From assembly GCF_014839805.1 (NCBI RefSeq), contig NC_051141.1, forward strand, positions 11,292,777 to 11,356,776: a stretch of 64,000 nt of DNA, given 5' to 3'. The position numbers and the translations under genes were made by a program. Shown one piece after another: positions 24,641-36,954 of the stretch (position 1 is its first letter; each line of letters begins with the position of its first letter). The notes beneath the pieces are model-generated. The model did no database searches. It was not told the DNA's origin and was given only the letters and a program-made list of their open reading frames with translations. This DNA comes from Manduca sexta (lineage: Eukaryota > Arthropoda > Insecta > Lepidoptera > Sphingidae).

Positions 24641-24955
24641 AAGCGGCGATAGCCTAGTTGGTGTGGAACGTACGGCCGAGACAAATGTCCACAGGTTCAA
24701 ATCCCAAGGGCACACACCTCTGACTTTTCTAAAAAGTCATATGTGTATTCTTTGTGAATTTATCGTTCGCTTTAACGGTGAAGGAAAACATCGTGAGGAA
24801 ACCTGCACATCTGAGAAGTTCTCTATAGGAATTTCGAAGGTGTGTGAAGTCTGCTAATCCGCACTAGGCCAGCGTGGTGGACTAAGGCCTATTCCATCTC
24901 AGTAGTGGAGGAGGCCCGTGCTCAGCAGTGGGCAAGTATATAATACAGGGCTGAT
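24641..24955 (+). mobile_element. tRNA-derived SINE, copy 1
   Basis: The pol III A box TAGCCTAGTTGG (24650-24661) and B box GGTTCAAATCC (24694-24704) are spaced as in a tRNA. A tRNA-unrelated body follows (AACGGTGAAGGAAAACATCG, GGCCAGCGTGGTGGACTAAG), then a tail of CAGTGGGCAAGTATATAATA, GGGCTGATA and (TTA)n. The B box matches the consensus exactly, so the copy could still have been transcribed when it inserted. It lies antisense within intron 6 of the scaffold gene. Confidence 0.88.
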
Positions 24956-24990
24956 ATTATTATTATTTATTATATTATATAAAAAAAGAA

Positions 24991-25297
24991 AAGCGGCGAT
25001 AGCCTAGTTGGTTGTGGAACGGACTGCCGAGACGAATGTCCGCAGGTTCCAATCGCAAGGGCACACACCTCTGACTTTTCTAAAAAATGATGTGTGTATT
25101 CTTTGTGAATTATCGCTTGCTTTAATGGTGAAGGAAAACTGCCTACCTGAGAAATTTTCTATAGGAATTTTCGAGGATGTGTGAAGTCTACCAATCCGCA
25201 TTGGGCCAGAGTGGTGGACTAAGGCCTAATCCCTCTCAGTAGTAGAGGAGGCCCGTGCCCAACTGTGGGACAGTATATAATAAAGGGCTGATACTAA
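24991..25297 (+). mobile_element. tRNA-derived SINE, copy 2, head-to-tail with copy 1
   Basis: Same element as 24641-24955, starting AAGCGGCGATAGCCTAGTTG, 36 bp after the tail of copy 1. The A box is intact, the B box is changed (GGTTCCAATCG), and a stretch around 25140 is shortened relative to copy 1. It ends TAATAAAGGGCTGATACTAA. It probably inserted into, or was duplicated next to, the A/T-rich tail of copy 1. Confidence 0.88.
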
Positions 25298-25495
25298 TAT
25301 AGGATTCAGAATATGAGCATACATATTTTATACTCTTAACTATATCCAAACACCTAATGTATCATAATATATTAAATAAAATCCATGATATTCTAGATAA
25401 ACGCACATATAAACTGGAATGCGTCCGCAGAAGATCCTTAATGACCGCAATTCCGATCAGATCTTGGACACATATTGAAAGTACAATAGAAACCG

Positions 25496-25545
25496 GCTAC
25501 AACGACATCGGTTATAACGAAGTATCGGTTTCTACGAAAAAAATC
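25496..25545. repeat. Short degenerate tandem repeat of about 16 bp
   Basis: Three units, GGCTACAACGACATC, GGTTATAACGAAGTAT and GGTTTCTACGAAAAAA, follow one another, and a related CTATAACGAAG lies at 25618-25628. This pattern resembles terminal repeats of pogo-like elements, but no transposase or matching opposite end was found. Confidence 0.45.
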
Positions 25546-25829
25546 TGAGTCCCGGCGATGCTCTATAAGTATATATCCCTATGTACATTGTATATAGCGT
25601 CGGTATTTGTACCTAGTCTATAACGAAGCCAAAATATTATTTTGAGCCCTATTGTTATATAAGAACGCATATTGAAAAAGGATTTATGTTATTTTCATAT
25701 TTTTTTACCTTTTAGCATATTATCATATTTTGACGTAAGATATCTTGAGACAAAACCCCAAACCAAGCGGAGCGCTAACCGTATTTTAATAGGTCATGTA
25801 TTCGAATTTTATAATCATCATAACCATCA

Positions 25830-25965
25830 GCCACATAAAATATGCCGAACATATGCCTTCCCCAAAGATTTCCAGACAAACCTGTCGAAAGCGGCCCGAA
25901 TCCAAGGTGTTCCTGCGAGATTTTTCAAGTCGCAAATTTATAACACATATAGAAAATTAATATCC
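25830..25965 (+). repeat. Diverged lepidopteran repeat, same family as 55868-56005
   Basis: CAGCCACATAAAATATGCCG, ACATATGCCTTCCCCAAAGAT, AAGCGGCCCGAATCCAA and CCTGCGAGATTTTTC match in order the segment at 55868-56005 (CAGCCACAGGAAGTCCACTG, ATAGGCCTCCCCCAAGGATC, AAGCGGCCTGCATCCA). Both are non-coding pieces of a common retroelement tail. Confidence 0.55.
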
Positions 25966-26829
25966 ATATAATATAAAAAAAATAATTTGTAGAACATATT
26001 TGTATGCAATTTAAAATAAATATTAGATAGACACATGAATAACAAGCCGTCGGTAGTTTAAATTTTCAATAAGACCTGTAACTTATTATTTCTTATACAA
26101 TTATTCCTAAATCTAAATCTTAATTTATTCCTGTCGGTATTTGGTGCTGTAGATATATGGAAAACATGTCCAGAGCCGTCTGCTCGGGAAAGTACCTTAC
26201 GATTGATGAGGACTCATAAAATTTGTATAATACAATTTTTGTAATCAATTTTATTAAAACTTTTTTCTGCATCAATCTAAATCCAAAATATATATAATCA
26301 CTATAATTGCTTACAAAGACTACCATGTACGGCGACCAGATTAGGTCAATATCATTAAAACCGGGTTTCACTGTAAAAGCCAAATAATGGAAAAAGTTAA
26401 TTGTTATTTAATAGCTCACCTATATTATATGGCTAAAGTTTTTAGGAATACAATATTAAGGGTTATTTATTTCTATTCAAACTTCATCCATGTTAAATTA
26501 AATTGGAAATACCTATGCCTGTATAGTTTATTTGATATGTTACTCAAAATATATTTTATTTGAAGTATTATAACCAAATGTAAGTCAAAAAAATTACAAA
26601 GACCTTAAATTTGAAGCGTCCTGTGACAAGATATCGAAACGTACACTACAACTTTGTGTTAGATGGTTCTAAAAATTTGCATACAATATAAAAGTGCATA
26701 CAATATATTACCGAAAAGCTTTACTATTTCTGAGTAGCGATTTAGAATTGCATAATTAATTAATTTAGATTATCGATATTTTTTTTCTTATGCTACAGTA
26801 ACGTCCTACAAGTGTCTACTGTTTACTTT

Positions 26830-27851
26830 AATATCTACCAATTACGAACTTAATTTTAGTCACTTTTTAAATAAATGATATGTATACTGAAATAATAAAC
26901 ACGTGTAGTATTATAATAGATTTCTGCTAATAAGTATATATTTGTTCATGAAAATTGGGTTTGCTTGGCCGATCCACTCACTCTATAGAGAAAATTATCT
27001 GGAGCGTGTCACTAACACGTAAGCTCCATAGAAAGAAGAACAAAACCTACTTTAGTTGTTTTTACACCTTTTATCTTGGCTTTAATATTTACAAAACGAA
27101 TTTATGAGATTCAATCTTAGATTATTTTGATCTGTGAGAGAAACACCAAGACGTAGACTTTTTATATAATATAAAAAGTAAAAATTTAACATTTAGTTAA
27201 AAAAAATAAAAATTCAAGAAAGATCGAATCGATATAAAATATCAGTTTTTCGTTTTAATAACTACATATACAATGATGATACACCCAACATAAACTTTGT
27301 TAAATTTATTTGTAGATTTAGAGTTTCATAGGTCAGTTTAATTTTTGATATATATATATATATTTTTTTAAATCATCCACGCTAATTATAATGTATTTAA
27401 GTTTACTTCAAAAAATCATAGAAATACTCACATAAATGTAATTCGTACGTTATGTACAGGTTATTGTTAAATATCATTGAAAGCACGTTATTTTTAGAAA
27501 TGTCAATTGTAAATCTATATCAAATGAATCCCTATTTCCCTTGGTCACGCCATCACGCGGCTGCACCGGTTTCACTATTTTTTGTGTTTATTATTGTCAG
27601 TAGAATGTTCTTATGAAAGAAAAAAATCTAAAAATGCGAGGAAAATTAGAAAACTTAACGAATACATTAATTTTATATAACTGTCAATTGTTTGGAATAA
27701 CTGTCAACAATTGACAGAATGCGCGCTGCAAATTCATGGTTAAGACGGGACAACGTCTGTCAGGTCAGCTAGTTCATAATACAAACTGATGCCACCTACC
27801 ATTGCAAGTGCGCACATTTTTTGTATAACAATCTTCTTAATGTCCGCTCTA
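26830..27851 (+). repeat. Long interspersed repeat of unknown type, copy 1 (with nested insert)
   Basis: Aligns in the same orientation with 45335-46129 over most of its length: CTACCAATTACGAACTTAAT / CTACCAATTATGAATTTAAT, TTTCTGCTAATAAGTATAT, AATTATCTGGAGCGTGTC / AATTATCTGCAGCGTGTC, AGAGAAACACCAAGACG, and at the end GTCCGCTCTA in both. It is interrupted at 27514-27775 by another element absent from copy 2. No protein motif was recognised in either copy. Confidence 0.75.
27514..27775. mobile_element. Short non-coding element nested in repeat copy 1
   Basis: Comparison with 45335-46129 shows that copy 2 passes from GTAAA directly to TAATACAAACTGATGC, while copy 1 carries about 262 extra bases here. 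The extra segment (AAATGAATCCCTATTTCCC, GGTCACGCCATCACGCGG, CAATTGACAG, GGGACAACGTCTGTCAGGTC) has an inverted, diverged copy at 44662-44933. That confirms it as a mobile unit, probably a LINE-tail/SINE-type sequence. Confidence 0.75.
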
Positions 27852-29284
27852 TATCAATATTTATTTAACAAAGACAAATAATTATGCTGATAAAACCATC
27901 ATGGTAATCAAATTCTTGGTTATTTTTTTACACATCCCCGTAGATCTTGCAAGTATACAAACTAAAATAACAACACATAATTAAAGCAATGTTTATAACG
28001 TTTAATTACATAAACGTCACGAAAGGCGTATCTAGGCTTTCAGCTGAATTTAGCGACCAAATGCTAAGACCCATAATTATAACAATAACATTCCAATAAT
28101 CACATCTCTTACAACGCATCGACAGACGAAACGAAACGTAATAAAATAACACAGTCAAAAAATGTTCCTTATTCAACGCAACATAAGCATACACAACAAC
28201 TTGTTGCTTCTACATCACAATTTAAGAAAATTAATTTATTCCATCAAAAATCGTTTCTCATTATAGCACACAACAAATAACTTACGGGCATCGATGGTCG
28301 TGGATATGCGTAAAGCTTCTGCTCGGTCGCATCGTAAACGTGTAGATTATTTCAACAAGAACGTAGTATGCTTGTCGGGGCGGCGGAAGGTAAACTGATG
28401 GGGTGTGTTGTCGAGGACGCCCGACCGATGGGGTACAGGCGCTGCGCAAGGTCAGTCCGCGCGGCTTTATTTTACCGTATTCCACATCATTTGCACCCGT
28501 TTCTTTTTTACCTATCTTTGGAGCATTTTTATATGATATTTTTCATATAAATATTAACAGTTTTTAAATGAAATTGGTAATTAATAAATACTAAGCAAAA
28601 TGGTTTTTATTGCATAAAAAATTACTTTGTAGTACCTACATCGTGAGCAGTACGTATTATGGAATTCAGTCCTTAATAAAATAAGTTTCAATGACTATAA
28701 ACATTAAAAAATAAATCAATTTTTGATCATATCAACGTAAAAATATTTATGATTAGCCATTTAATGAGCAAAACCAATTACTTTATATTAAATTCGGGCT
28801 GACTAGCAATCAAGATAAAGCCTAAACCAGTGCCACCAAAATCGTTAAACTTACGCATGAGTTCCTTGTGAACTGTATATAATATTTTATTTTTAGTATA
28901 AGGTATGCTTCTACTCTCGACACCCTTTCAATTGCTATATAACAAGAATCTCCAGGGATTCTTACCATCTACTTCTACTCCTCGTCACGCTTAGCAGGCG
29001 ATGACAAGCACAGGGCACAGTTTCTTACACTGATCATGATAGCTACCCTATGTTTATTATGGCTACCTCTTCATCTTTTGGTCTTTAATATCTTGTCCAA
29101 TAATCAACAGGTTTTTGATTCCTTTCAGAGTATCGAAAATTAGCGGCATTAACGGCTGTATCTTTTGATTGCGTTGGTTTAGAAGTTTGATTTTTTCAGA
29201 GCTCCAAGAGACAGAAGACTGCATACTGAATATTTGATATAAATTGCAGCTTAATACCTCCACGCCTTCCTGAGAAAAAGGGTT

Positions 29285-29375
29285 TTGACAGACGGACGGA
29301 CGGACGGACAGACAACAAAGTGATCCTATAAGGGTTCCGTTATTTTCCTTTCGAGGTATGGAACCTTAGTAAAAA
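29285..29375 (+). repeat. Retroelement tail with (GACG)n run
   Basis: GACAGACGGACGGACGGACG is followed by GACAACAAAGTGATCCTAT, AAGGGTTCCGTTATTTTCC and GAGGTATGGAACCTTAGTAA. This arrangement is a very common insect retroelement 3' end (GACGGACGGACAG...GGGTTCCGTT...GGAACCCT). Only the tail is present. Confidence 0.65.
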
Positions 29376-29739
29376 TAACGAAATGGAATGTTTATTTAGA
29401 AGCTTATGTATTAATGTTTTTTTTGTGTAAATACGTAGGGTATTTATAATTATTCTGAACGGGTGCTGCTTGTACGAACTGTTCTGCCTATATCTTCTTT
29501 CTATTTCTAATTGCTAGGGGTACTAGAGGTAAAAATTATAAGCATAGTAAAATATATCATGATTCCTGAGAGGGTTGTGCAATCGTTTGGAAATTAAAAA
29601 TTATTTTTTTACTTATTTTGCGAGCATATGAATGAACTGCTCTATCTAAATCTCTATCTAAATACAAGTAAAGTAATACTAAGTAAAGTAAAATCTCTAT
29701 CTAAATAACAATAAATAACAAATTGATTTATTTTTTTTT

Positions 29740-29885
29740 TCTCTGTATCTTGTACTATAGTTTATACGTTTAACTGGTTTAGAAAAGAGCAACACCAAAG
29801 TTTTTTGTCAATTTTTCTTTGGTGAGAACTGATTTCCGAACTGATGGTAGAGTTAATATTGACGGAATCTAATAAATGTATAACA
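29740..29885 (+). repeat. Interspersed repeat, inverted partner of 50430-50560
   Basis: CTATAGTTTATACGTTTAAC, AGAGCAACACCAAAGTTTTT, TTTTCTTTGGTGAGAACTG and GATGGTAGAGTTAATATTG, then GACGGAATCTAA, match the reverse complement of 50430-50560 in order. It looks like a LINE 3' tail. Confidence 0.75.
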
Positions 29886-30535
29886 TTTTACGGATTCAAA
29901 TAAATCATTTCATTTCAGTTCAATTAACCAAAGAAAACTATCCAAATAGATAATTATTGTTTCATGAAATCCAGACAAATTCCATACAAACCGTGTTTTG
30001 GAAATTCTATGTCAAATTAGTAACCTAGATACGCAGAGATTGGTCAGATTTATACCGAGATGTCGAGCCTAATTTGATTTAACTGGAAATTCGTCTGGAT
30101 TTCGCTTTCTGCGGCTGACTAAACCCCGTTCTAAACTCACGAAATCATTTCTTTTCCCTTAATTGACCCTCTTCCACTCTTACCTTGGTTTACGTAATAG
30201 AATCTGGCGTGAACTATTTTCCATACACAATATACGTTCATCGCTTTATTTACCATACAGTTTGATTGCGAGGCAACAGGAATTTGGTTCTTTCCAATAA
30301 GAATGGCCAAAATGAAATTCATGCGGCGCGAGAATTTAACATAACCTTTATTCAATTACAACTAAATAATCAACCTTATTAATAAATACGATAAGTAACA
30401 TCTACTAATAAAATAATGACGTTATACTAATTGTATTCATATTGAGTTTCCCTGAATTTAACTTAATTGCAAATATACATGAGATTTATTTATTTTTGTT
30501 TAATTTATCGTAACTACTGAAAAACAGGTACGTAC

Positions 30536-30734
30536 CGATTATCTTCAAGTTCATAGAACATGTCCTTGGAAGAATCGTGGATGTAGATCTTGACCAAAGG
30601 GCTGTCCATGTACTGCATCGTCAATTGCTTCGGAAAGCTTCTCACGAACAGTGCCTTCACGGTATCAATGGATGTAATTTCGTTCGGGAGCAATGCTCGC
30701 TTCGTCTCGTTCCTATACTGGAGGAATACAAGGC
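30536..30734 (-). CDS. Sickle-tail/p140Cap-like scaffold, coding exon 6 (core AIP3-like block)
   Basis: Acceptor CATTTGTTGCAG, donor AATCG|GTACGT, 65 full codons with a split codon at each end. Reads LVFLQYRNETKRALLPNEIT, SIDTVKALFVRSFPKQLTMQ, YMDSPLVKIYIHDSSKDMFY and ELEDN. This closely follows the vertebrate KIAA1217/SRCIN1 block in which a beta-rich segment (ETKxxxxPNEIT...DTVRALFV.AFP..LTM) precedes YxELxDxR. In the family this is the N-terminal conserved domain; its precise biochemical role is not settled by the sequence. This exon is the basis for the gene's identification. The plus-strand frame over the same bases is a shadow. Confidence 0.93.
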
Positions 30735-33700
30735 CTGCAACAAATGTACGTTTTTAGATTACGTTAGGTTTTAACAAGTTAAAGGTGACAAATGAGGTTT
30801 ATAGTGAGCGTACTGAGGATTGCAGTCCCAGGCCGAGACATAAATTATTATACTTTTGATTTATGTTCAAATACAGTATCGTGATACAAGCCAGATGTTA
30901 TATTTAGCGAATCGTTCCACTTCAGTAGTACTTGAAAATTGCAATTAAAACATTTTCATAAAATTTAAGCATTCATAAAAGAAAATACCTACATTTTATA
31001 TTTATTAGTAATAAATAAAAGTAACGCATATTAAAGCCTAAGATGAAAAGAGACGACGATTACGTGAGTGAAACTATTATACTCATTTGTCTATTTATTT
31101 TATTTAAGGATTGGCAACATAACATAAAATATTTTTTTATGAGTATATCAATAATAATAGTCTTAATTTAGATGTCACAATTTATAAGCGACCATGGCAT
31201 GCACAAGAAAACAAATAAATGGTACCGAGATTTAAAAATTCCTAACTAAACATTTTTTATAGAATAATAACAATAAACTTGACAAAGCACTTTTATACAT
31301 TTTTGTGTGAGTATTACATGACACATGGGCTACCTTTTACATAATATTCACTAAGGTATTGATTTATTTATATTGTGCCAGAATTTCGGCAGAGACAATT
31401 CAATATCTACCGGTGTGAATAATACATGCGCCTTAAGTTTGCCGCGGCGGCGAGACAACGTGCAGAGACATCATTCTATATACATTGCCCGGTACCGACT
31501 TAAGCGACATAAAGGGCGCTGTCGATTTAATCGATACTTAATATTCAGACTGCTCTAAACTTAAAAAAAACGATCAAAAACAAGCAACAACCGCTCGCAT
31601 TCAGTAACATTATATTATATAGGTATTTAAGTTATTATCAACCCACTCATTATTCGAAAACGAAAACTTCCATTACACTGATTATGTAGAATTTATAAGG
31701 AAATTAAGGTAAATGTACCATATTACGGTATATTACGGCATTTGTTACTTTGAAGATGATTTTCAGAAAAAGTAGAAAGGCGATAGGAATTTAAACTGTT
31801 TTATTCGAAGGACTGTTATTATAAAATTAATTTAGAACATTAACGTCGTAGCCTTTAATTTATAGAAATAGTTGTAATTTTACGGCACCTCGAGTTTGTC
31901 TCTAATTCCGTGCGAAAATTTGGCTCCTAACATAACTCCGGAATACGTTGTACGTAATTCCGTGCCATGTTGAAGCATACGTTTTCTATATAAAAGCAAA
32001 AACAAAATTAAGTGCCTTGAAGTATATATTTAAATAGACTAAAATAATTATAATTAATGACATAAAAATCCAAAATTTGGCAAAAAATTAAACATTTCCT
32101 AAAATTACTTCCATTCAAAAATGGGAAGATAATGAAGTCAAAATTAAAAAAGGAATATAGGTAAGTGCCTAAATTGAAATAATCAGCAAGCAAATAGTAA
32201 TTGTTCTTCATATCATTGTTTTTCTTTTCTATTTCTAATATATCTTTGGTTACTGGAAAACCCACTTGTGCCATCATTATAACCTATTCAACTATAAGAC
32301 ATTCCTCTGTCGGGGTCAGTAGAGTTGAAGCTCCCATACGATCTTGCTTTTGTATTTTTCATGCAGTTTGTCATATAGCGTCTATCTAGAAATTTTATAT
32401 ATTTTGGAAACTGTAAAAAGATACAGTTCCATCATTTATTTCTGTTAAAGCCATTTGAAGGGTTTCGGGCGTATATTTAATTAATTTAATTATTTCATTT
32501 ATTTATTAATTTCGTAAAATTATTAACTCTGTAAATGATACGCAAAAATGAACCGAAAGACCCCCCCCCCCTACCCTATTATCATTATTTGTGAAATAAA
32601 AAACAGAAACTAATGTTTTTCCTTCTCCCCAAATTATACTCCGGGTATACCAGAATAAAGGACATGAGTGTAAAACTCGTGCACTTTATTACGGACGTCA
32701 AAAAAATTTATTAAATTAAATATTTTTAACAAAATTTCTTAATAGTATAGAAAGTCACATGACAATTATATGCATACCATCGATATAAATACGTATTTTT
32801 TATGATTTTATAAAATAACATTAATCTAAAGTTGATAGCGTACTACGCCAATTCGTCGTTAATTTGACATTAGACAAAGAGTTATAATTTCAGACTCGAT
32901 TATTACAGGTAAAATAAAAAAAAAACATACACCGTAATTACCTCACAATAATCCGCCTTCATCATTAAATTTATTGATATTAAATTTATAAAGAAACTTA
33001 ACACCAGTCAGTAATAAAAAACTAAACCATTTCGGACTGATTTGCCAGTATTGCGGCATACGTACGCAATATTGTTCAGCGCCTTAATTCTTTGCACATT
33101 ATGACGGTAGTCAGAAATATGACAATTTCGCTAAAAATATGCTTTATAATAACTGGAATTAGCTTTAAAACATTCTGTTGATAACTACTAATCAATCATA
33201 TCACAAATTTATATTAAATTAACTTTCCGGTATCAGGTGAAATTCTTATGAAAATTACACTGTCCCTTACGCTCACCGACAACATATCCGTACGGAACTA
33301 GTGTATTTGCGCCTGACGCATTCAGAGGCTCGACACGGCGTTTAGAATTATTATTTAAATTAGAAAATCGTGTTTTTTAGATTGTATTTAAACTTTACTT
33401 GATGTGGGTATTATAAAAATCATGATTTTAATGGCTGTTTGCTTATTTTGCGACAAAAATTAAAATGACCAGGCATAAAGTACTATACTGGCATAGTGTA
33501 CGTTTACCTTATACACGCGCCATGGAATTTTCTGGGAAAACACTTGTCGCGCTTCTATTCATGATAGCAAAAATTAGCATTGGAGACGTTCTAACGTAAT
33601 GAAAAAAAATAACATTTCAAATAACTGCCTTTCATCTTTTTAAATCTCAACAAAAGCGCCAACTATTTGGTCCAAAAACACGTTTCATTGAAATCAGTTA

Positions 33701-33899
33701 GGTGGTTTTGGAGATTAGCATGTTCAAAAAATGATTTTCATACGAAAAGTATCTTCGAATTTTCCCAGCTTTACCTGTTGTTTTATAAAAAAAAATCTTC
33801 TTACAAACGTTGTCCCACAATAATAATGAGATCAATGTTAAGATGAATGATCTTAAATAATGCTGGCAAACGATTTTTAATTGCGCCGATTAAAGAATC

Positions 33900-34195
33900 T
33901 CATTTATTCTTACTTTTATATACCTTGCTCATATTATAAATGAGAAAATTTGTGGAATGTTAAGATATTTGTTTGTTAGTAATATCTTAACGCAGAAACA
34001 ACTGAACGGATTTAAATGACACACGGATAAGCGGCGTCCTGGATTAACACATAGATTTCTTTTATCGCGGTAATTTGGTCCCGTGGGAAAAAATATATGT
34101 TTAATCTAATTTTTAAATAAATGACACTGGCGTTGAAGACTGTTTAGTGAAAAGCTTTTTACCTGGGCGAAGCCGCGTTCAACACTAGGTACACA
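33900..34195 (-). repeat. RTE/SINE-type repeat, minus orientation
   Basis: The right end reads TTACCTGGGCGAAGCCGCGT TCAACACTAG, the reverse complement of the CTAG...GCGGCTTCGCCC start of the family. Internal GAAACAACTGAACGGATTTA and TTTTATCGCGGTAATTTGG fit the same family. A separate related tail fragment (AAATCAGTTAGGTGGTTTTG GAGATTAGC) lies at 33690-33722. Confidence 0.65.
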
Positions 34196-36396
34196 GTAGA
34201 GCATCGTTAAAATAATTGGCTCAGCCAGGCGCGCTCAAGTTGTTTGAGGTTACTTCCCCTCAGTTACCGCTAATAAAACAAGACATTATTCTGAAAGGCG
34301 AAGCAACAAGTTGGAGAACGGAGTTTGCATAGTTTGTATATTTCATAATATTATCATATGGCTTATACCTATTTTTGGCTATTACCCTAAATCCGAAACT
34401 TCTATCGAAAATGCGTGTAGAGAAGTTATATTAATTGAATACATGTTATTTATTTATTTAACATGTTTAATTGGTGATTTCTTATCTTTACGTGGATATT
34501 ACACATTGAAATGACAAAAATATCTTGAGGCGATCCGCCCCGTGACCACGAATGCTACAAAGTTTTCGAATCGTTGGAAGAAAATTATGGTATAAAAGAC
34601 TTCGAGCAAATTCGCAAAACTTTTTTATTTCAATGCTTACTGAAAGTATTAACTTTGTGGTCGAGTCTACTAACTAATAAAATATTATGTACACCTGAAT
34701 GCAGAAACAGGAAAACATTATTTATTTCAGCATTATGTTTTAAAGTATTCTTCGCTTAGGAAACGCGACTGATATGAATACAATATTTATTTAACAAAGA
34801 AGACCTGGATGGCCGGGTATCTCTGGAAAAGTTAAAAAAAATACTTTAATATCGCAACCTATTTTTTCGAAATTTCATTTGTTTGTTTTAAAATACAAAT
34901 TACTCAAGTCGTCAAACTATGTGAAACACATAATCATCAACATATAGGCTGTCTAATCGCGTATTAATTTAAATTATATATACATATTGTCATATATAAC
35001 ACATTTATCAATAGAAGTAGTTTTTTTTATGAAAACTATAAATAACTGAATTGCGATGTTAAAATTTGCCTACCAACATACATAAAATTTCAATTTCAAG
35101 GAAATAAATGTCCTCATCGATCATTTTTTAATTTAATATAATAAATTTACCAGAAAATAAAATTTGTATTGTGTTTCCTTAGACGTTCGAAGTCCTATTA
35201 TGAGAGAGTACATTGCCTTTTACTCCCGAAACTACTAGATGTCGCTGCTTTTCCGTCACGCGACTACCCCATCAACTCGTTCGGTGGTGGAATCTGGAAC
35301 TAACTCAAAGCACAGCGCAAGCCACCACGACATAATACATTGCTGGATATTTTGGGGATGTTTAACAATTTTTATATAATCTTCAGCCTTCACATACAAA
35401 TTCATTATTTTAAATAGATTACAAAAGACTAATTTCGGAAGACGAGAAGGCTATCTAGTATCTATATAAAACATTACATTGAAATAAGACACAGCATAGG
35501 CCCAAGCGCGTTCATTGTATATGTATTTATTTAAAATTTATTGGAAGGTGAAATCACCTAAGAATGTAAATATTTATTTTTGACACACAAATTTATTTGA
35601 TTTTAAGAAAATTGAGTAATAATTTCTACAATTTTAATTTTCTTTTCAGTTGCTACATAATAATAATTCCATACACATAAATACATAACTCCATACATGG
35701 AATTCTTTGTGGCTTGGGGTATTATGAAACGTACAACACTTTACCTTCAATTTACCTTTTGAGGCAGTAATGCCCCCTTCATTACGTATGGTCTTTCCCA
35801 TAATGGGCACACGAGACCGAGCTCGTTTGAAGTACGTTCGTTCTCAGGAAACTTAAAACTTTGTACTTCCTTGGGATAAAACGTAGCTCTGAAACGTCTT
35901 GTAATTTTTTCTTCTATACTTGGGGAGAGTGACTAATTTAATTAAACTCTTTTTAAAACCAATGTCTCTAAAGAGATACAAATAACATTGCATTTATTTC
36001 CACAGTACGACAAATAAGTGCAGGGCTTTACGTGCTCTACAAATATTTGTTCAGGATCGGGAGGTTTTCAAATTAAGTTAGATAGTTTTTGCAAAGACGT
36101 AGTGAATGTTACTATGACCAGATTTCATGATTCTCGTTCCATATTACTGTAAAACTAAATTTACTTACGTCTAAACATTTTGCCTTGCTTAAGTAAAAGG
36201 CTTTATAGTATAAAAACATCGATCGGGTTACCGCTGGCTTACACGAAATCAAGAAGTAATGCCGATACTATTGCAAGTTAAACTAATACACATACATATG
36301 ATAACTAATCTACTGAATTGAAAATCCGATATAACAACTATAAAAAGCTTCATACCTACATTAAAAAGGCTGGTAATACTAGGTTCAATTAAAACG

Positions 36397-36476
36397 CTCA
36401 GTCGCCCCCCACGAAGGCTGGGCGGTAGTAATAAGGCACTTTCTCCGAGAAACAAAAAAAAAAAACAAAAAAAAAA
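36397..36476 (+). mobile_element. Minimal 80-bp retroposon tail with poly(A)-like end
   Basis: Only the last about 60 bp of the element seen at 33-435 is present (CTCAGTCGCCCCCCACGAAG, GCTGGGCGGTAGTAATAAGG, CACTTTCTCCGAGAAAC) plus an A-rich tail with two interruptions. Flanks GGTTCAATTAAAACG (36382-36396) and GGTTCCACATAAAACG (36477-36492) look like a diverged target-site duplication. It is extreme 5' truncation of the same LINE. Confidence 0.8.
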
Positions 36477-36904
36477 GGTTCCACATAAAACGTAAGTAAT
36501 ATCCAATAGTGATTAAATTATCACGAAACCTTGCGTACAGCATGAAGACTGAATTGAATAATATTGTCAATATACCTACATAGATATAATGGTACAGCAA
36601 TATAATGCAAAGCCGATATGGAATTAATATCGATTCCACTTCTTAGCCAACGTTAATTCCGCTGACAAAATTAGTTTTTGTGAACGGCAAATTGAATTTG
36701 TTAATTATTTGCTTGCATTGTTTATTTGTTAATTAAATGCCAGTTAATTTGTTGTCGATTTGTAATAAACTAACTTCTGTATTTCACATTAGTTTAAGCG
36801 CAGTTTTAAATTAAGGTGCAAAATTAAGTTTACGTGTAACATTGGCACCGTTTATATATTAAAACGTCGTGTTTTACATCGAATGAGCAAGTTGTTAGAG
36901 CTCA

Positions 36905-36954
36905 TACACATAAACACGATACGACGTCACGTCGTCCTACGACGTTTATGTGTA
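36905..36954. repeat. 50-bp near-perfect palindrome
   Basis: Outer arms TACACATAAAC (36905-36915) and GTTTATGTGTA (36944-36954) are exact reverse complements. The inside, ACGATACGACGTCAC against GTCGTCCTACGAC, pairs with a small indel. It could be the end or centre of a fold-back element; nothing ties it to a gene. Confidence 0.75.

Larger units (their letters stand above)
20475..30535 (-). other. Intron 6 of the scaffold gene
   Basis: 10.06 kb, AT-rich. Recognisable content: duplicated repeat 21195-21530, GC-rich open segment 22933-23042, perfect hairpin 24294-24367, two SINEs 24641-25297, a long repeat 26830-27851 with nested insert, a short open segment near 28286-28332, and LINE/SINE tail fragments at 29285-29375 and 29740-29885. 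The rest shows nothing supportable. Confidence 0.7.

Noticed and set aside
24650..24704. Possible functional tRNA gene (A and B boxes present)
   Set aside because: The sequence between and after the boxes cannot fold as a cloverleaf with an acceptor stem and continues into a SINE body and tail.
31373..31558. GC-richer open stretch in intron 5
   Set aside because: No flanking acceptor or donor in a usable phase, and no family resemblance.
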